64,000 nt of DNA from Candidatus Methanoperedentaceae archaeon (GTDB lineage: Archaea; Halobacteriota; Methanosarcinia; Methanosarcinales; Methanoperedenaceae). Position numbers and translations under genes: made by a program. The notes under the pieces are model-generated. The model ran no database searches, was not told where the DNA came from, and saw only the letters and a list, made by a program, of their open reading frames with translations. Below, piece by piece: positions 9,324 to 18,731 of this stretch; positions within the stretch are counted from its first letter, which is position 1, and each line of letters opens with the position of its first letter. Location of the stretch: the NCBI GenBank assembly GCA_003104905.1, contig PQAS01000042.1, positions 1-64,000 on the forward strand, in the 5' to 3' direction.

Positions 9324-10673
9324 ATGTACAAAAAAGTTTTGCTTATAAATCCACCATTTTACAGATTAATGAACAGTCATTTTAATGGACTATCTCTTGG
9401 TCTATGTTATATGGCCAGCGTTTTGAAGAATGCAGGTTTTCACGTCGGGATATATAATGCAGATTATTTAAATGATACAAAATATATTACTCAAACGGAT
9501 CTGCTTGAAAATTATGAGAATTACAAAGCAATTCTTGGAAATTCGTCTCACCCCATATGGCAGGAAATAAGAAACGTGGTGGAAAAATTTGAACCCGACC
9601 TTGTGGGGATAACAGCATTGACCGGGACATATAAAAGCGCAGAAATGATAGCTGAAATCGTAAAAAATCACGACCCCAAAATAACTACCGTCATCGGAGG
9701 AGTTCATCCCATGATCTTGCCCGATGAGGTTACTAAAAACAAAATGTTCGATTATGTGGTAAGGGGCGAAGGTGAAAACACTTTCCTGGAGATAGCAAGA
9801 GGAGACAAAAAAGAGAATATTATGGGATTAACATACCGGGATGATAATGGTCTCGTTGTCCATAATCCTGAAAGGCCATTTATTAAAGACCTGGATACTA
9901 TTCCTTTCCCGGCAAGGGATCTGTATATCAATGAAACCGAAAGAATGGATTACGGATATATCATGACAGGGAGGGGCTGCCCTTTCCAGTGCACTTATTG
10001 CGCGAGCAAGAAAATATGGAACAGAAAGTCACGGTTTCGGTCTGAACAAAATGTGATTGATGAATTAAAATATGTCCGAAGGACATTTGGCACAAGATCA
10101 TTTTATTTCATTGATGATACCTTTACATTGGATAGGAAACGCGCAAAGAAAATTTGCCAGATGATCATCGATGAGGGTATGGATATTGAATGGATATGCG
10201 ATACCCGCGTTGATACACTCGATGAAGAACTTCTTATTCTTATGAAAAGATCAGGATGCAACCGGGTGAAAATAGGCGTGGAATCAGGCAGCGACCGCAT
10301 CCTGAAAAAGATAAAAAAAGGCATCACCAAAGACCAGATACGCCGTGCGGTTTCATTGATGAGGAAAGTAGGACTCGATTTCACAATATATCTAATGATA
10401 GGTTTTCCAACAGAAACAGATGAAGAAGTGCATGAGACAATCGATTTTGCAAGAGAGCTAAATCCGAAATACTACAGTTTAAGCATCCTTGCGCCATATC
10501 CCGGAACAGAAATATACGACGATGTGATCCAGTCCGGAATAACTCTTCCTAAAGAGCATTGGGAATATTTTTTCCACCAGAGTAAGGATATGATCCTGAC
10601 TTTGAATATTAATAAAAAAACCATAGATGAGTTCTTATCATTAAATGATGATGCAGGGAAGTCGAGAACATGA
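9324..10673 (+). CDS. B12-binding radical SAM protein
   Basis: A 449-residue protein with an N-terminal cobalamin-binding domain (residues about 1-150; LLINPPFY, then IGGVHPMILPDEV and YVVRGEGENTFLEI) and a radical SAM barrel. The [4Fe-4S] cysteines are C219, C223 and C226 in GRGCPFQCTYCAS. Members of this class methylate unactivated carbons or do other radical chemistry on lipids, antibiotics and sugars. The C-terminus is shorter than in many relatives and lacks the usual basic tail. It overlaps the DegT gene downstream by 4 bases (ATGA), so it is co-translated with sugar-modifying enzymes. Confidence 0.85.
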   Translation: MYKKVLLINPPFYRLMNSHFNGLSLGLCYMASVLKNAGFHVGIYNADYLNDTKYITQTDLLENYENYKAILGNSSHPIWQEIRNVVEKFEPDLVGITALTGTYKSAEMIAEIVKNHDPKITTVIGGVHPMILPDEVTKNKMFDYVVRGEGENTFLEIARGDKKENIMGLTYRDDNGLVVHNPERPFIKDLDTIPFPARDLYINETERMDYGYIMTGRGCPFQCTYCASKKIWNRKSRFRSEQNVIDELKYVRRTFGTRSFYFIDDTFTLDRKRAKKICQMIIDEGMDIEWICDTRVDTLDEELLILMKRSGCNRVKIGVESGSDRILKKIKKGITKDQIRRAVSLMRKVGLDFTIYLMIGFPTETDEEVHETIDFARELNPKYYSLSILAPYPGTEIYDDVIQSGITLPKEHWEYFFHQSKDMILTLNINKKTIDEFLSLNDDAGKSRT

Positions 10674-11800
10674 AGATACCAATACTTCGGATTCCATTTA
10701 CGGATAAAGATATCGAATATATAAAGAACGGCATTGAAGATATTTTGAGAAGCGGACAGCTGACGCTTGGAAAGAACGTCATTGATTTTGAGAAGAGGTT
10801 CGCCGATTTTGCAGGCACAAAATATGCTCTTGGAGTGAACAGCGGAACAAGTGCTCTTGAGATATTCCTGCGCTCAATCGACGTTAGCAAATCTTCGGTC
10901 ATTGTGCCCACGAACACTTTTATGGCTACCGCCACCTCGGTTATCCACGCCGGCGGGAAAGTAATATTCACTGATGTGATGCGCGAAAACCTGTGTATGG
11001 ACCCTGACGACCTGCAGGAAAAGATACGGAAAGACACAAAAGCTGTCATTCTTGTTCATCTTGGGGGCATAATAACTCCGGAACTCAAAGCTATACAGCG
11101 TATTTGCGAAGATAATGACCTGTACCTTCTGGAGGATGCAGCACATGCACATGGAAGCTCCATTGACGGAAAGATGGCCGGCTCCCTTGGCGACGGGGGT
11201 GCCTTCTCATTCTATCCCACAAAAGTTATGACCTGCGGGGAAGGCGGGATACTGACCACAAACGACGAATCGATATATAAAAATGCAGAAACCCTGAGAG
11301 ACCACGGCAAGCCTGATCACAGGTTCAATAAGCATACAGAGTTTGGCTATAACTGGAGGCTCAGCGAGATACATGCGGTGGTGGCGCTCCAGCAGATGAA
11401 CACTGTAGACTGGATACTTGGCGAACGCAGGCGCATCGCAAAAGCTTATGATAAAAAACTAAAGAATATTAGCGGTTTGTCTCCTGTAAAAATTCCTTCG
11501 AATGTAAAGTCCTCATACTACAAGTACATCGCATATCTTGACGACGGTATTGATAGGGACCCGATAAAAACAAAGTTAAATGAGGACTATGGTATATCAC
11601 TTACCGGCGAAGTTTACGCGGATCCATGCCATTCCCAGCCCGTATTCAAGAATTACCCGGGCACGATGGTGAATAAGTCTGGCGATAAATTCCCTGAAGC
11701 TGAGTACGTATCTGAAAAACACATTTGTCTGCCGCTTTATCCCGGTTTGAGCGAACAGGAAATAGATTATGTTGTAGAAGCCCTTGGGGAAGTCCTGTAA
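10670..11800 (+). CDS. DegT/DnrJ/EryC1/StrS sugar aminotransferase
   Basis: A 376-residue PLP enzyme of the family that converts keto-sugars (usually nucleotide-linked) into amino sugars. The PLP lysine is K185 in SFYPTKVMTCGEGG, the cofactor Asp lies in LLEDAAHAHG, and the N-terminal NSGTSAL motif is present. The exact sugar is not deducible. It overlaps the radical SAM gene before it and the epimerase after it (TAATG, 1 base), forming a tightly coupled trio. Confidence 0.88.
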   Translation: MKIPILRIPFTDKDIEYIKNGIEDILRSGQLTLGKNVIDFEKRFADFAGTKYALGVNSGTSALEIFLRSIDVSKSSVIVPTNTFMATATSVIHAGGKVIFTDVMRENLCMDPDDLQEKIRKDTKAVILVHLGGIITPELKAIQRICEDNDLYLLEDAAHAHGSSIDGKMAGSLGDGGAFSFYPTKVMTCGEGGILTTNDESIYKNAETLRDHGKPDHRFNKHTEFGYNWRLSEIHAVVALQQMNTVDWILGERRRIAKAYDKKLKNISGLSPVKIPSNVKSSYYKYIAYLDDGIDRDPIKTKLNEDYGISLTGEVYADPCHSQPVFKNYPGTMVNKSGDKFPEAEYVSEKHICLPLYPGLSEQEIDYVVEALGEVL

Positions 11801-12651
11801 TGACTGTTCTGGTCACAGGAGGAAGCGGATTTATCGGAAGCCACGTTGTTGATAAACTCAGGGAGTCCGGATTTGATGTGCTTGTTTTTGATATTATAAA
11901 ACCGCACAGGAATGATATTACATTCATAAAAGGGGATATCACATCCCGGGATCAGCTAAACAATGCCATGAAAGATATCGAATATGTCTATCATATTGCA
12001 GGAGCGTCTGATATTAATAAGGTTGAGAAACAACCCGTAAATGCAGTTGATCTGAATATTCTTTCCACGGCGAAAGTGCTTGATGCAGCAAGACTAAATG
12101 ATGTTGCAAGGGTGCTGTTTGCCAGCAGTTATTTTGTGGATAGTGGAAAAGGTCATTTATATGCTACAACAAAAAAAGCTTCGGAAATGATATGCAGTGA
12201 TTATAATACCCTGTATGGTCTGCCATTCACGATCCTGCGATATGGCACAGCATACGGTCCGCGCAGCCGTGGAGAAGATGTAATTTCACTTTTTGTAAAA
12301 AGAGCCCTTTCAGGGGAACCGCTTGAAATACATGGAAGCGGCGTTCAATCCCGCAATTTTATCTATGTTGAAGACCTGGCAAAAGGGAATGTTGCAGCAT
12401 TATCGCAAGTTGCAAAGAACAGGACTTATATATTGGAGGGAAGCCGTGCTGTAACTATCAGGGAACTTGCCGAAATCGTTACCCGGATATTCGATGAAGA
12501 CATTGACATCCGGTTCGGGTCAAAAAGACCTGACGATTATAGCGGCGATAAAGCATCAGATATTTCGTATAAAGAACTCAAATGGGAACCAGAGACAGAT
12601 ATCCAAGATGGTATACGAAGATACATTAAATGGTACACGGAAAATAAATAA
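11800..12651 (+). CDS. NAD-dependent sugar epimerase/dehydratase
   Basis: An extended-SDR enzyme of 283 residues. The ATG at 11800 overlaps the previous stop codon and directly gives the Rossmann motif TVLVTGGSGFIGSH; the 25 extra codons upstream in the frame overlap the DegT gene and are not conserved-looking. The catalytic Tyr-Lys pair is in LYATTKKASE, preceded by FASSYFVDS. YGTAYGPRS and IYVEDLAKG are typical of UDP-sugar epimerases. The substrate is unknown. It probably works with the aminotransferase upstream. Confidence 0.85.
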   Translation: MTVLVTGGSGFIGSHVVDKLRESGFDVLVFDIIKPHRNDITFIKGDITSRDQLNNAMKDIEYVYHIAGASDINKVEKQPVNAVDLNILSTAKVLDAARLNDVARVLFASSYFVDSGKGHLYATTKKASEMICSDYNTLYGLPFTILRYGTAYGPRSRGEDVISLFVKRALSGEPLEIHGSGVQSRNFIYVEDLAKGNVAALSQVAKNRTYILEGSRAVTIRELAEIVTRIFDEDIDIRFGSKRPDDYSGDKASDISYKELKWEPETDIQDGIRRYIKWYTENK

Positions 12652-12685
12652 AAGATAATTTAAAAATCGAATATACATATAACTC

Positions 12686-13813
12686 ATGAAAATATTTTAC
12701 CTGACAAACGGAGAAAGCGTTCATGATGAAAGATTTCTCAAAAAGATGATAGAACAGGGCTACGAGATATACCTTGTAAGTTATTCAAAAGACAAGATAC
12801 CAAAAGAAATACCAGGGCTGAAAAAAGTTATCTATAAACCTCTTGTCCCTTCACTCGTTCCGTTTTCTATCTATTTTAATTATTTTCCTTTCGGATTTTT
12901 ACATCTCAAATATTTAATCCGGAAATACAAGCCTGATATCCTTCATGCCGGATGGGTGCAGCACTATGGTTTTATTTCAGCTCTATCCGGTTTTCATCCT
13001 CTGGTCATCATCCCGTGGGGCTCGGATATTTTGATAGAGCCTCACAAATCAATCCTGCACAGAATGCTCACAAAATATGCATTGAACCGGGCGGATATGA
13101 TCTCCTGCGACGCCCGGTTCGTAAAGGATGAAATTGTACGCATAAGCGGATATCCGGAAGAGAAAATAGTGGTATTCCCGCAGGGGATAGACCAGAAGAT
13201 ATTTAATGAAAACGTTGATGGAATGGGGATAAGAGAAAACCTTGGCTGGAAGGAAAAAAAAATATTGATAATGGCAAGGACGTTCAAACCTGTATATGGG
13301 ATAGAATTTTTCCTGCAGGCTATGACCGAAGTCGTAAAAAAAGTCCCTGATGTGCGTGTTCTGATGTGCGGGGATGGACCGCTAAGGGAAGAGTTTATCG
13401 ATTTCGTTATCAAGAATTCACTTAGTGAATATATTCATTTTTCAGGCAATGTGAAAAATGATGACCTGCCAAAATACTATAACGCTGCTGACATTTATGT
13501 TTCCTCCTCATTGAGTGACGGCACTTCACTGGCTCTGCTTGAGTCTATGGCCTGCGGTCTTCCTTCGGTTGTTACTGATGTTCCCGCCATACTTGAATGG
13601 GTGAAAGATGGAGAGAATGGTTTTATTGTTCCGAGGAAAGATTCAAAAGTCCTTGCAGAAAAACTTATTGAACTGCTCAATAATGATAATATGCGCAGGG
13701 AATTCGGCAGGAAAAACCTGGCGATCGCAAAAGAGCGGGCAAACTGGGATGATAATTTCATGAAACTTGTCTATATATATGATAAACTATGTCCGCAAAA
13801 AGAGGTGAAATAA
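12686..13813 (+). CDS. GT4-type glycosyltransferase
   Basis: A 375-residue GT-B glycosyltransferase of the GT4 family, using a nucleotide sugar to extend a glycan at the inner membrane face. The C-terminal half has MARTFKPVYGIEFFLQAM, MCGDGPLREEF, FSGNV and the E-x7-E region SDGTSLALLESMACGLPSVV. The N-terminal half has HAGWVQHYGFI and IPWGSDI. The donor and acceptor are unknown. A 34-base AT-rich gap precedes it. The following gene starts at the next base after its stop. Confidence 0.88.
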   Translation: MKIFYLTNGESVHDERFLKKMIEQGYEIYLVSYSKDKIPKEIPGLKKVIYKPLVPSLVPFSIYFNYFPFGFLHLKYLIRKYKPDILHAGWVQHYGFISALSGFHPLVIIPWGSDILIEPHKSILHRMLTKYALNRADMISCDARFVKDEIVRISGYPEEKIVVFPQGIDQKIFNENVDGMGIRENLGWKEKKILIMARTFKPVYGIEFFLQAMTEVVKKVPDVRVLMCGDGPLREEFIDFVIKNSLSEYIHFSGNVKNDDLPKYYNAADIYVSSSLSDGTSLALLESMACGLPSVVTDVPAILEWVKDGENGFIVPRKDSKVLAEKLIELLNNDNMRREFGRKNLAIAKERANWDDNFMKLVYIYDKLCPQKEVK

Positions 13814-14725
13814 TTGAATGTTTTAATAACAGGTGGTCTGGGACAGGTAGGTTCTTATCTGACAGAAGAACTCGCAAAGAAAAAATCCAATAAAATCACA
13901 GTATTGGATAATTTCTCAAGCAAGATAAAGGATTTTAAAGTCCCGGAAGGAGTTGTTATTGAAAAAGGAGATATCCGGGATGACAGGATCGTAAATAAAC
14001 TTGTTTCTGAAAATGAAATAATAATTCATACGGCTGCACAGGTCAGCGTTGTAAATTCAATAGAGAATCCGGTTTATGATGCGGAAAATAATATCCAAGG
14101 AACACTTACTCTCCTTAATGCGGCACGAAAAAGCAATATCAGCAGATTCCTCTATTTTAGTTCAGCCGCAGTTTATGGGTCTCCGCAATATTTGCCAATA
14201 GATGAAAAACATCCTGTCAATCCTATGTCGCCATATGGTTTGAGTAAGCTTACAGGAGAAAAGTATGCAATGATGTTCCATTCTCTTTACAGGATTCCGG
14301 TTGTCTGCCTGCGCCCTTTTAATATATACAGTCCACGGCAGAATCCCGGGAGTCCGTATTCGGGGGTGATAACAAAGTTCTTGGAGCGGGCTAAAGCAGG
14401 AAAACCGCCCATTATTTTCGGAGATGGCAAACAGACCCGTGATTTCGTGAGCGTATATGATGTGGTCGATGTTGTCGCCAGGTGTATCGAAAGTGAGAAT
14501 GCAATAGGAGAAGTGTTTAATGCAGGTACAGGCACAGCGACAAACCTGAACCAGCTTGCTCGATTGTGCAGCAGTATGACGCCTGAATATCAGGGGGCGA
14601 TAATCGGTGATATTCATGATAGTTACGCTGATATTTCCAAAGCTATGAAATTCCTTGAATATAAACCCAAATATTTATTAGAAAAGGGGCTTAAGTCAGG
14701 TATGCAAAACAATGAAACGATTTAA
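13814..14725 (+). CDS. NAD-dependent epimerase (GalE-like)
   Basis: An extended-SDR enzyme of 303 residues. It starts at TTG with GGTGA 6-10 bases upstream, a good archaeal ribosome site; no ATG lies at the right place. Motifs are NVLITGGLGQVGSYL (NAD binding), FSSAAVYG, the Tyr-Lys pair in SPYGLSKLTGE, and LRPFNIYSPRQNPGSPYSGV, typical of UDP-sugar 4-epimerases. It overlaps the PseB-like gene by 14 bases, and probably supplies or modifies UDP-HexNAc for the pathway. The exact substrate is inferred. Confidence 0.85.
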   Translation: MNVLITGGLGQVGSYLTEELAKKKSNKITVLDNFSSKIKDFKVPEGVVIEKGDIRDDRIVNKLVSENEIIIHTAAQVSVVNSIENPVYDAENNIQGTLTLLNAARKSNISRFLYFSSAAVYGSPQYLPIDEKHPVNPMSPYGLSKLTGEKYAMMFHSLYRIPVVCLRPFNIYSPRQNPGSPYSGVITKFLERAKAGKPPIIFGDGKQTRDFVSVYDVVDVVARCIESENAIGEVFNAGTGTATNLNQLARLCSSMTPEYQGAIIGDIHDSYADISKAMKFLEYKPKYLLEKGLKSGMQNNETI

Positions 14726-15764
14726 AAATAAAAAAATACTTATTACCGGGGGAACAGGTTCACTCGGTAAAGAACTTGTATATTCTCTTCTGAGAAATGA
14801 AGAACCCAAAATAATACGAATATATGATGTCGATGAAACCGAACAGTTCAATTTTCTACAAGAACTGAAGCATGATTTCAGGAATGATCCAAAACATTAT
14901 GAAGATACCGTAAGATTTCTTCTGGGAGATGTAAGGGATAAGGAGCGCCTGAATCGAGCCGTCGAAGGTATAGATATAATTATCCATACAGCTGCATTGA
15001 AACATGTTGGAGCATGCGAATATAATCCTTTTGAGGCCGTAAAGACCAATGTACTTGGCACGCAGAATATCATCGATGTGGCGATAGATAATAATGTTGG
15101 TAAAATAATATTTACAAGCAGCGATAAAGCAGTAAATCCATCCAATACCATGGGTGCGACAAAACTTCTGGCAGAAAAACTCATGACTGCGGCAAATTAT
15201 TATAAAGGCGACCGGAAATGCATATTCTCCAGCGTTCGTTTTGGGAATGTCATGGGCTCTCGCGGCTCAGTAATTCCTTTATTCACCCAACAAATAAAAA
15301 CAAAAAACCCTGTAACAATCACCGAACCGACCATGACACGTTTTATGATGTCGATGTCTCAGGCTGTGGATCTTGTTTTTGAATCAGTTGAAATGACACA
15401 GGGAGGAGAGGTATTTATTTTCAAAATGCCTGTTGTAAACATATTGGATCTGGCAGAAGTATTGATAGAAGGATTAGCTCCAAAATATGGTCATCGCGTT
15501 GAAGATATCAGAATTAATACAATAGGAACAAAGCCCGGAGAGAAAATGTATGAAGAGTTGATGACTGAAGATGAAGCAGCAAGATCTCTTGAACGGGAAG
15601 ATATGTTTATCATCCCTCCTGAGATGCGTGAGGAATTGCCAGATTGGGACGAATCAAAGTATAATGCGACTTCTATCAAGTCAAAGGATTTTATCTCAAA
15701 AGATGTTCTTCCTATAACAAAAGAACAGATCAAATCAATTTTGAGAAATGATGGAATTATTTAA
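14712..15764 (+). CDS. UDP-GlcNAc 4,6-dehydratase (PseB/CapD-like)
   Basis: A 350-residue soluble dehydratase of the PseB/FlaA1/CapD group. It is expected to act on UDP-GlcNAc to give a 4-keto-6-deoxy sugar, the first step to pseudaminic acid and other deoxyamino sugars. Motifs are ILITGGTGSLGKEL, AALKHV and SSDKAVNPSNTMGATK. The usual catalytic Tyr is Met in the last motif, as in the CapD/WbpM type rather than PseB proper. RFGNVMGSRGSVIPLF and TRFMMSMSQAVDL fit the family. There are no membrane helices, unlike long WbpM. It lies at the start of the nonulosonate module. Confidence 0.85.
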   Translation: MKRFKNKKILITGGTGSLGKELVYSLLRNEEPKIIRIYDVDETEQFNFLQELKHDFRNDPKHYEDTVRFLLGDVRDKERLNRAVEGIDIIIHTAALKHVGACEYNPFEAVKTNVLGTQNIIDVAIDNNVGKIIFTSSDKAVNPSNTMGATKLLAEKLMTAANYYKGDRKCIFSSVRFGNVMGSRGSVIPLFTQQIKTKNPVTITEPTMTRFMMSMSQAVDLVFESVEMTQGGEVFIFKMPVVNILDLAEVLIEGLAPKYGHRVEDIRINTIGTKPGEKMYEELMTEDEAARSLEREDMFIIPPEMREELPDWDESKYNATSIKSKDFISKDVLPITKEQIKSILRNDGII

Positions 15765-15774
15765 ATGGTGAAAT

Positions 15775-16719
15775 ATGAATATTCTTGTAACAGGCGGCGC
15801 TGGTTTTATAGGACGATGGGTAGTAAAACAATTGCTTGAACATGGGGAAAAAGTTCGTGTGCTGGATGACATATCAAATGGACTTCCGGGTAATCTTCAT
15901 GAATTCAGTAATAATCCGGATTTTGAACTGACGATAGGAGATATAAAGAACGTTGATGTATTATCTCAATTATTTGAAAATATTGATGTCTGCATACATT
16001 TGGCTGCAAGTATCATTGTCCAGGATAGCATAGATAATCCCAGGAAAACTTTTGAGAATGATGTCATAGGTACTTTCAATGTGCTTGAAGAGGCCCGAAA
16101 AAACAATACCAAATTAGTGTTCATGAGCACATGCATGGTGTATGATTCTGCATCCGCAAATGGTGCGATTTCTGAAATCCACCCCACGAAAGCCGCATCT
16201 CCTTATGCAGGGGCAAAGCTGGCTGGAGAAAATATGGTGCAATCCTATTATCATGCCTATGGTCTGCCTGTTGTGATACTTCGTCCTTTTAATACATATG
16301 GGCCTTATCAGAAATCAACCGGAGAAGGAGGAGTCGTTTCCATATTCATCCAAAATGAACTGCATGAAGATACACTGAATATATATGGAAACGGAACCCA
16401 GACGCGCGACCTCATGTATGTGGAAGATTGCGCTGATTTCGTGGTAAAAGCTGCATATTCCGATAAAGTGAGCGGTGAGATCCTGAATGCCGGATTTGGG
16501 CAGGATATCACTATAAATGAGCTTGCTGTGATGATATGTAAGGATCAAAAGCGAATAAAGCACATCAGGCATATACATCCACAGAGCGAAATACCAAAGT
16601 TGTTATGCAATAACCAGAAGGTCAAGAGATTGTTAGGATGGGAGCCATCAACTTCTCTTAAAGAGGGGATTATCAAAACGAAAAAATGGATTGAAGGGAA
16701 AGAATTAAAAGGAAGATAA
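15775..16719 (+). CDS. NAD-dependent sugar epimerase
   Basis: An extended-SDR enzyme of 314 residues with MNILVTGGAGFIGRWV, LAASIIVQDSIDNP, the Tyr-Lys pair in SPYAGAKLAGE, and LRPFNTYGPYQKSTGEGGV. The stretch around MSTCMVYDS replaces the usual SSxxVYG. The substrate is unknown. It sits between the PseB-like dehydratase and the PseC-like aminotransferase, so it may act on UDP-HexNAc or the keto intermediate; canonical pseudaminate synthesis uses no separate epimerase here. Confidence 0.83.
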   Translation: MNILVTGGAGFIGRWVVKQLLEHGEKVRVLDDISNGLPGNLHEFSNNPDFELTIGDIKNVDVLSQLFENIDVCIHLAASIIVQDSIDNPRKTFENDVIGTFNVLEEARKNNTKLVFMSTCMVYDSASANGAISEIHPTKAASPYAGAKLAGENMVQSYYHAYGLPVVILRPFNTYGPYQKSTGEGGVVSIFIQNELHEDTLNIYGNGTQTRDLMYVEDCADFVVKAAYSDKVSGEILNAGFGQDITINELAVMICKDQKRIKHIRHIHPQSEIPKLLCNNQKVKRLLGWEPSTSLKEGIIKTKKWIEGKELKGR

Positions 16720-17853
16720 ATGGATTTCATACCTTATGGTTTGCAGTGGATCGATGAAGAAGACATCGATGAAGTTGTCAGGGTCTTGAAAAGTGACTGG
16801 ATCACCACAGGTCCAAAGATTAAGGAATTTGAAGACGCATTGAGTTATTATATAGGATGCAGATATTGTGCTGCCGTCAACAGCGGAACAAGCGCTCTTG
16901 ATATTGCGGTTCAATCACTTGATTTGCCGCAAGGAAGTGAAATCATCACAACGCCTTTTACTTTTGTGGCTACTTCTAATGCCATAATCTATAATGGTCA
17001 TAAGCCGATTTTTGTGGATATTTGCAGTGATACGTTTAATATTAATTCCGATGAGATCAGAAAAAAAATCACACCAAGGACAAAAGCCATAATCTATGTG
17101 GATTTTGCAGGACATCCATGTGATATTAAAGAAATAAAAGAAATTGCCAGGGAGTATGATCTTTATTTGATCGAGGATGCCTGTCATGCAATTGGAGCGG
17201 AATATGATCATGAAAAAGTGGGAAATTTTGCAGATCTTACAATCTTCAGTTTTCACCCTGTGAAGCACATAACCACAGGCGAAGGCGGTGCTGTGGCAAC
17301 GAATAATGAAGAGTTATATGAGAAAATGTTGCTTCTTAGAAGCCACGGGATTGATAAAAATGCATTCGATAGATATGGTCCAGATGCTTCATGGGCATAT
17401 GATATGAAATATCTTGGACGAAACTACAGAATGACAGACTTCCAGGCAGCTCTTGGGATATCGCAATTGAAGAAACTGGATTTCTTCATCAAGAAACGAA
17501 TGGAACTGGTATCGATGTATAATGAATTAATTGGCGATATTGAATTTATCAGACTTCCTTGTGTGAAAAATAATGTCAGGCATGCATGGCATATCTATAC
17601 TGTCCTTCTTGAAGGATCAATCGACAGGGATGAATTCTTTAAGCATATGAGAACTTCAGGTATAGGTGTAAATGTGCATTACATACCGGCATATAGACAT
17701 AGCTATTATATCCGGAACTTTGATATTAATAGAGATGATTATCCTGTGGCAGAGGATGTCTTCAGCAGAATAATCACCCTGCCATTGTATTCAAGAATGG
17801 GGAATGACAAATTAGAGTATGTATGCAATAGTATTAAAAAATATAAAAAATGA
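16720..17853 (+). CDS. PseC-like UDP-4-amino-sugar aminotransferase
   Basis: A 377-residue DegT-family PLP enzyme. The context and the motif SFHPVKHITTGEGGAV (K182 binds PLP) closely fit PseC, which aminates C4 of the keto sugar made by PseB. NSGTSALDIAVQSL, TPFTFVATSNAI and LIEDACHAIGA are also present. The start follows the previous stop codon directly. It overlaps the aldo/keto reductase by 4 bases (ATGA). Perosamine-type activity cannot be excluded from sequence alone, but the pseH- and pseI-like genes nearby favour PseC. Confidence 0.83.
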   Translation: MDFIPYGLQWIDEEDIDEVVRVLKSDWITTGPKIKEFEDALSYYIGCRYCAAVNSGTSALDIAVQSLDLPQGSEIITTPFTFVATSNAIIYNGHKPIFVDICSDTFNINSDEIRKKITPRTKAIIYVDFAGHPCDIKEIKEIAREYDLYLIEDACHAIGAEYDHEKVGNFADLTIFSFHPVKHITTGEGGAVATNNEELYEKMLLLRSHGIDKNAFDRYGPDASWAYDMKYLGRNYRMTDFQAALGISQLKKLDFFIKKRMELVSMYNELIGDIEFIRLPCVKNNVRHAWHIYTVLLEGSIDRDEFFKHMRTSGIGVNVHYIPAYRHSYYIRNFDINRDDYPVAEDVFSRIITLPLYSRMGNDKLEYVCNSIKKYKK

Positions 17854-18731
17854 CCTTAAATAATAGACTCGTGCTTGGAACCGCGCAATTCGGATTGGAC
17901 TATGGTATCAATAATAAAAGAGGGAAAATACCCAAGAGAGAAGTTTTTGACATCCTGAATATAGCACTGGATTTTGGGATCAATACGCTTGATACTGCGT
18001 ATGCATATGGGGAAAGCGAAGATGTGGTCGGGGACTTTATAAAAGAAACGGGAAAAGAATTTAAGATAGTTTCAAAATCCCCAAATTGTGAAGCCTGTGA
18101 ATTGGAAAGGTCACTTGATTTCACCCTATCAAAACTTGGAGCTACATCATTGTACGGGTATATGATCCACACCTTTTCGCATTATATGAAGAAACCTGAA
18201 ATATGGAATATCCTGGAAGATTTAAAGTCAACAGGAAAGATAGAAAAAATAGGATTTTCACTTTATTATCCTGAAGAACTCGATTATATCAATAGAAATA
18301 AATTAAAAATAGATATTATTCAGGTACCTTATAGCATTTTTGACCAGAGATTCTCACAATTATTCAGGAAACTTAAAAAAGATGGCGTAGAAATATATAT
18401 TAGATCAGTTTTTCTTCAGGGATTGGTTTTTAAGAAATCCCATGATCTTGACAGCTTTTTTTTAAAAATAAAAGATAAATTGATGGCACTGGATCAGGTC
18501 TCAGAAAGATCGAATATTCCCGTTGCAGCATTATGTCTTAATTTTGCTTTTCTCACAGAATATATTGACAAGATCGTCGTAGGCGTTGACAGTGTAAACA
18601 ATCTTAATGAAATTATTATGTCATTAAAATATATTCCAGAAGTGGAAAAGATATTTTCTGAACTCGCCTCTTTAAGAGAAGACGACGAAAATATGATAGT
18701 TCCTACTAATTGGAAGGTGTCTGCAAAATGA
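17850..18731 (+). CDS. Aldo/keto reductase
   Basis: A 293-residue NAD(P)H-dependent reductase with the AKR barrel signatures: LGTAQFGLDYGI, the catalytic Asp and Tyr in TLDTAYAYGESEDVV, a Lys in VSKSPNC, and a His in YGYMIHTFSHY. The C-terminal cofactor site (VVGVDSVNNLNEI) is present. It is coupled to pseC- and spsF-like genes by ATGA overlaps. AKRs next to SpsF-like genes also occur in bacterial surface-sugar clusters (general knowledge). The substrate is probably an oxidised sugar of this pathway and is not established. Confidence 0.85.
   Translation: MTLNNRLVLGTAQFGLDYGINNKRGKIPKREVFDILNIALDFGINTLDTAYAYGESEDVVGDFIKETGKEFKIVSKSPNCEACELERSLDFTLSKLGATSLYGYMIHTFSHYMKKPEIWNILEDLKSTGKIEKIGFSLYYPEELDYINRNKLKIDIIQVPYSIFDQRFSQLFRKLKKDGVEIYIRSVFLQGLVFKKSHDLDSFFLKIKDKLMALDQVSERSNIPVAALCLNFAFLTEYIDKIVVGVDSVNNLNEIIMSLKYIPEVEKIFSELASLREDDENMIVPTNWKVSAK

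Noticed and set aside
11725-11799. N-terminal extension of the epimerase at 11800
   Set aside because: The 25 extra residues overlap the DegT gene and precede the Rossmann motif; the TAATG start at 11800 fits the operon pattern.
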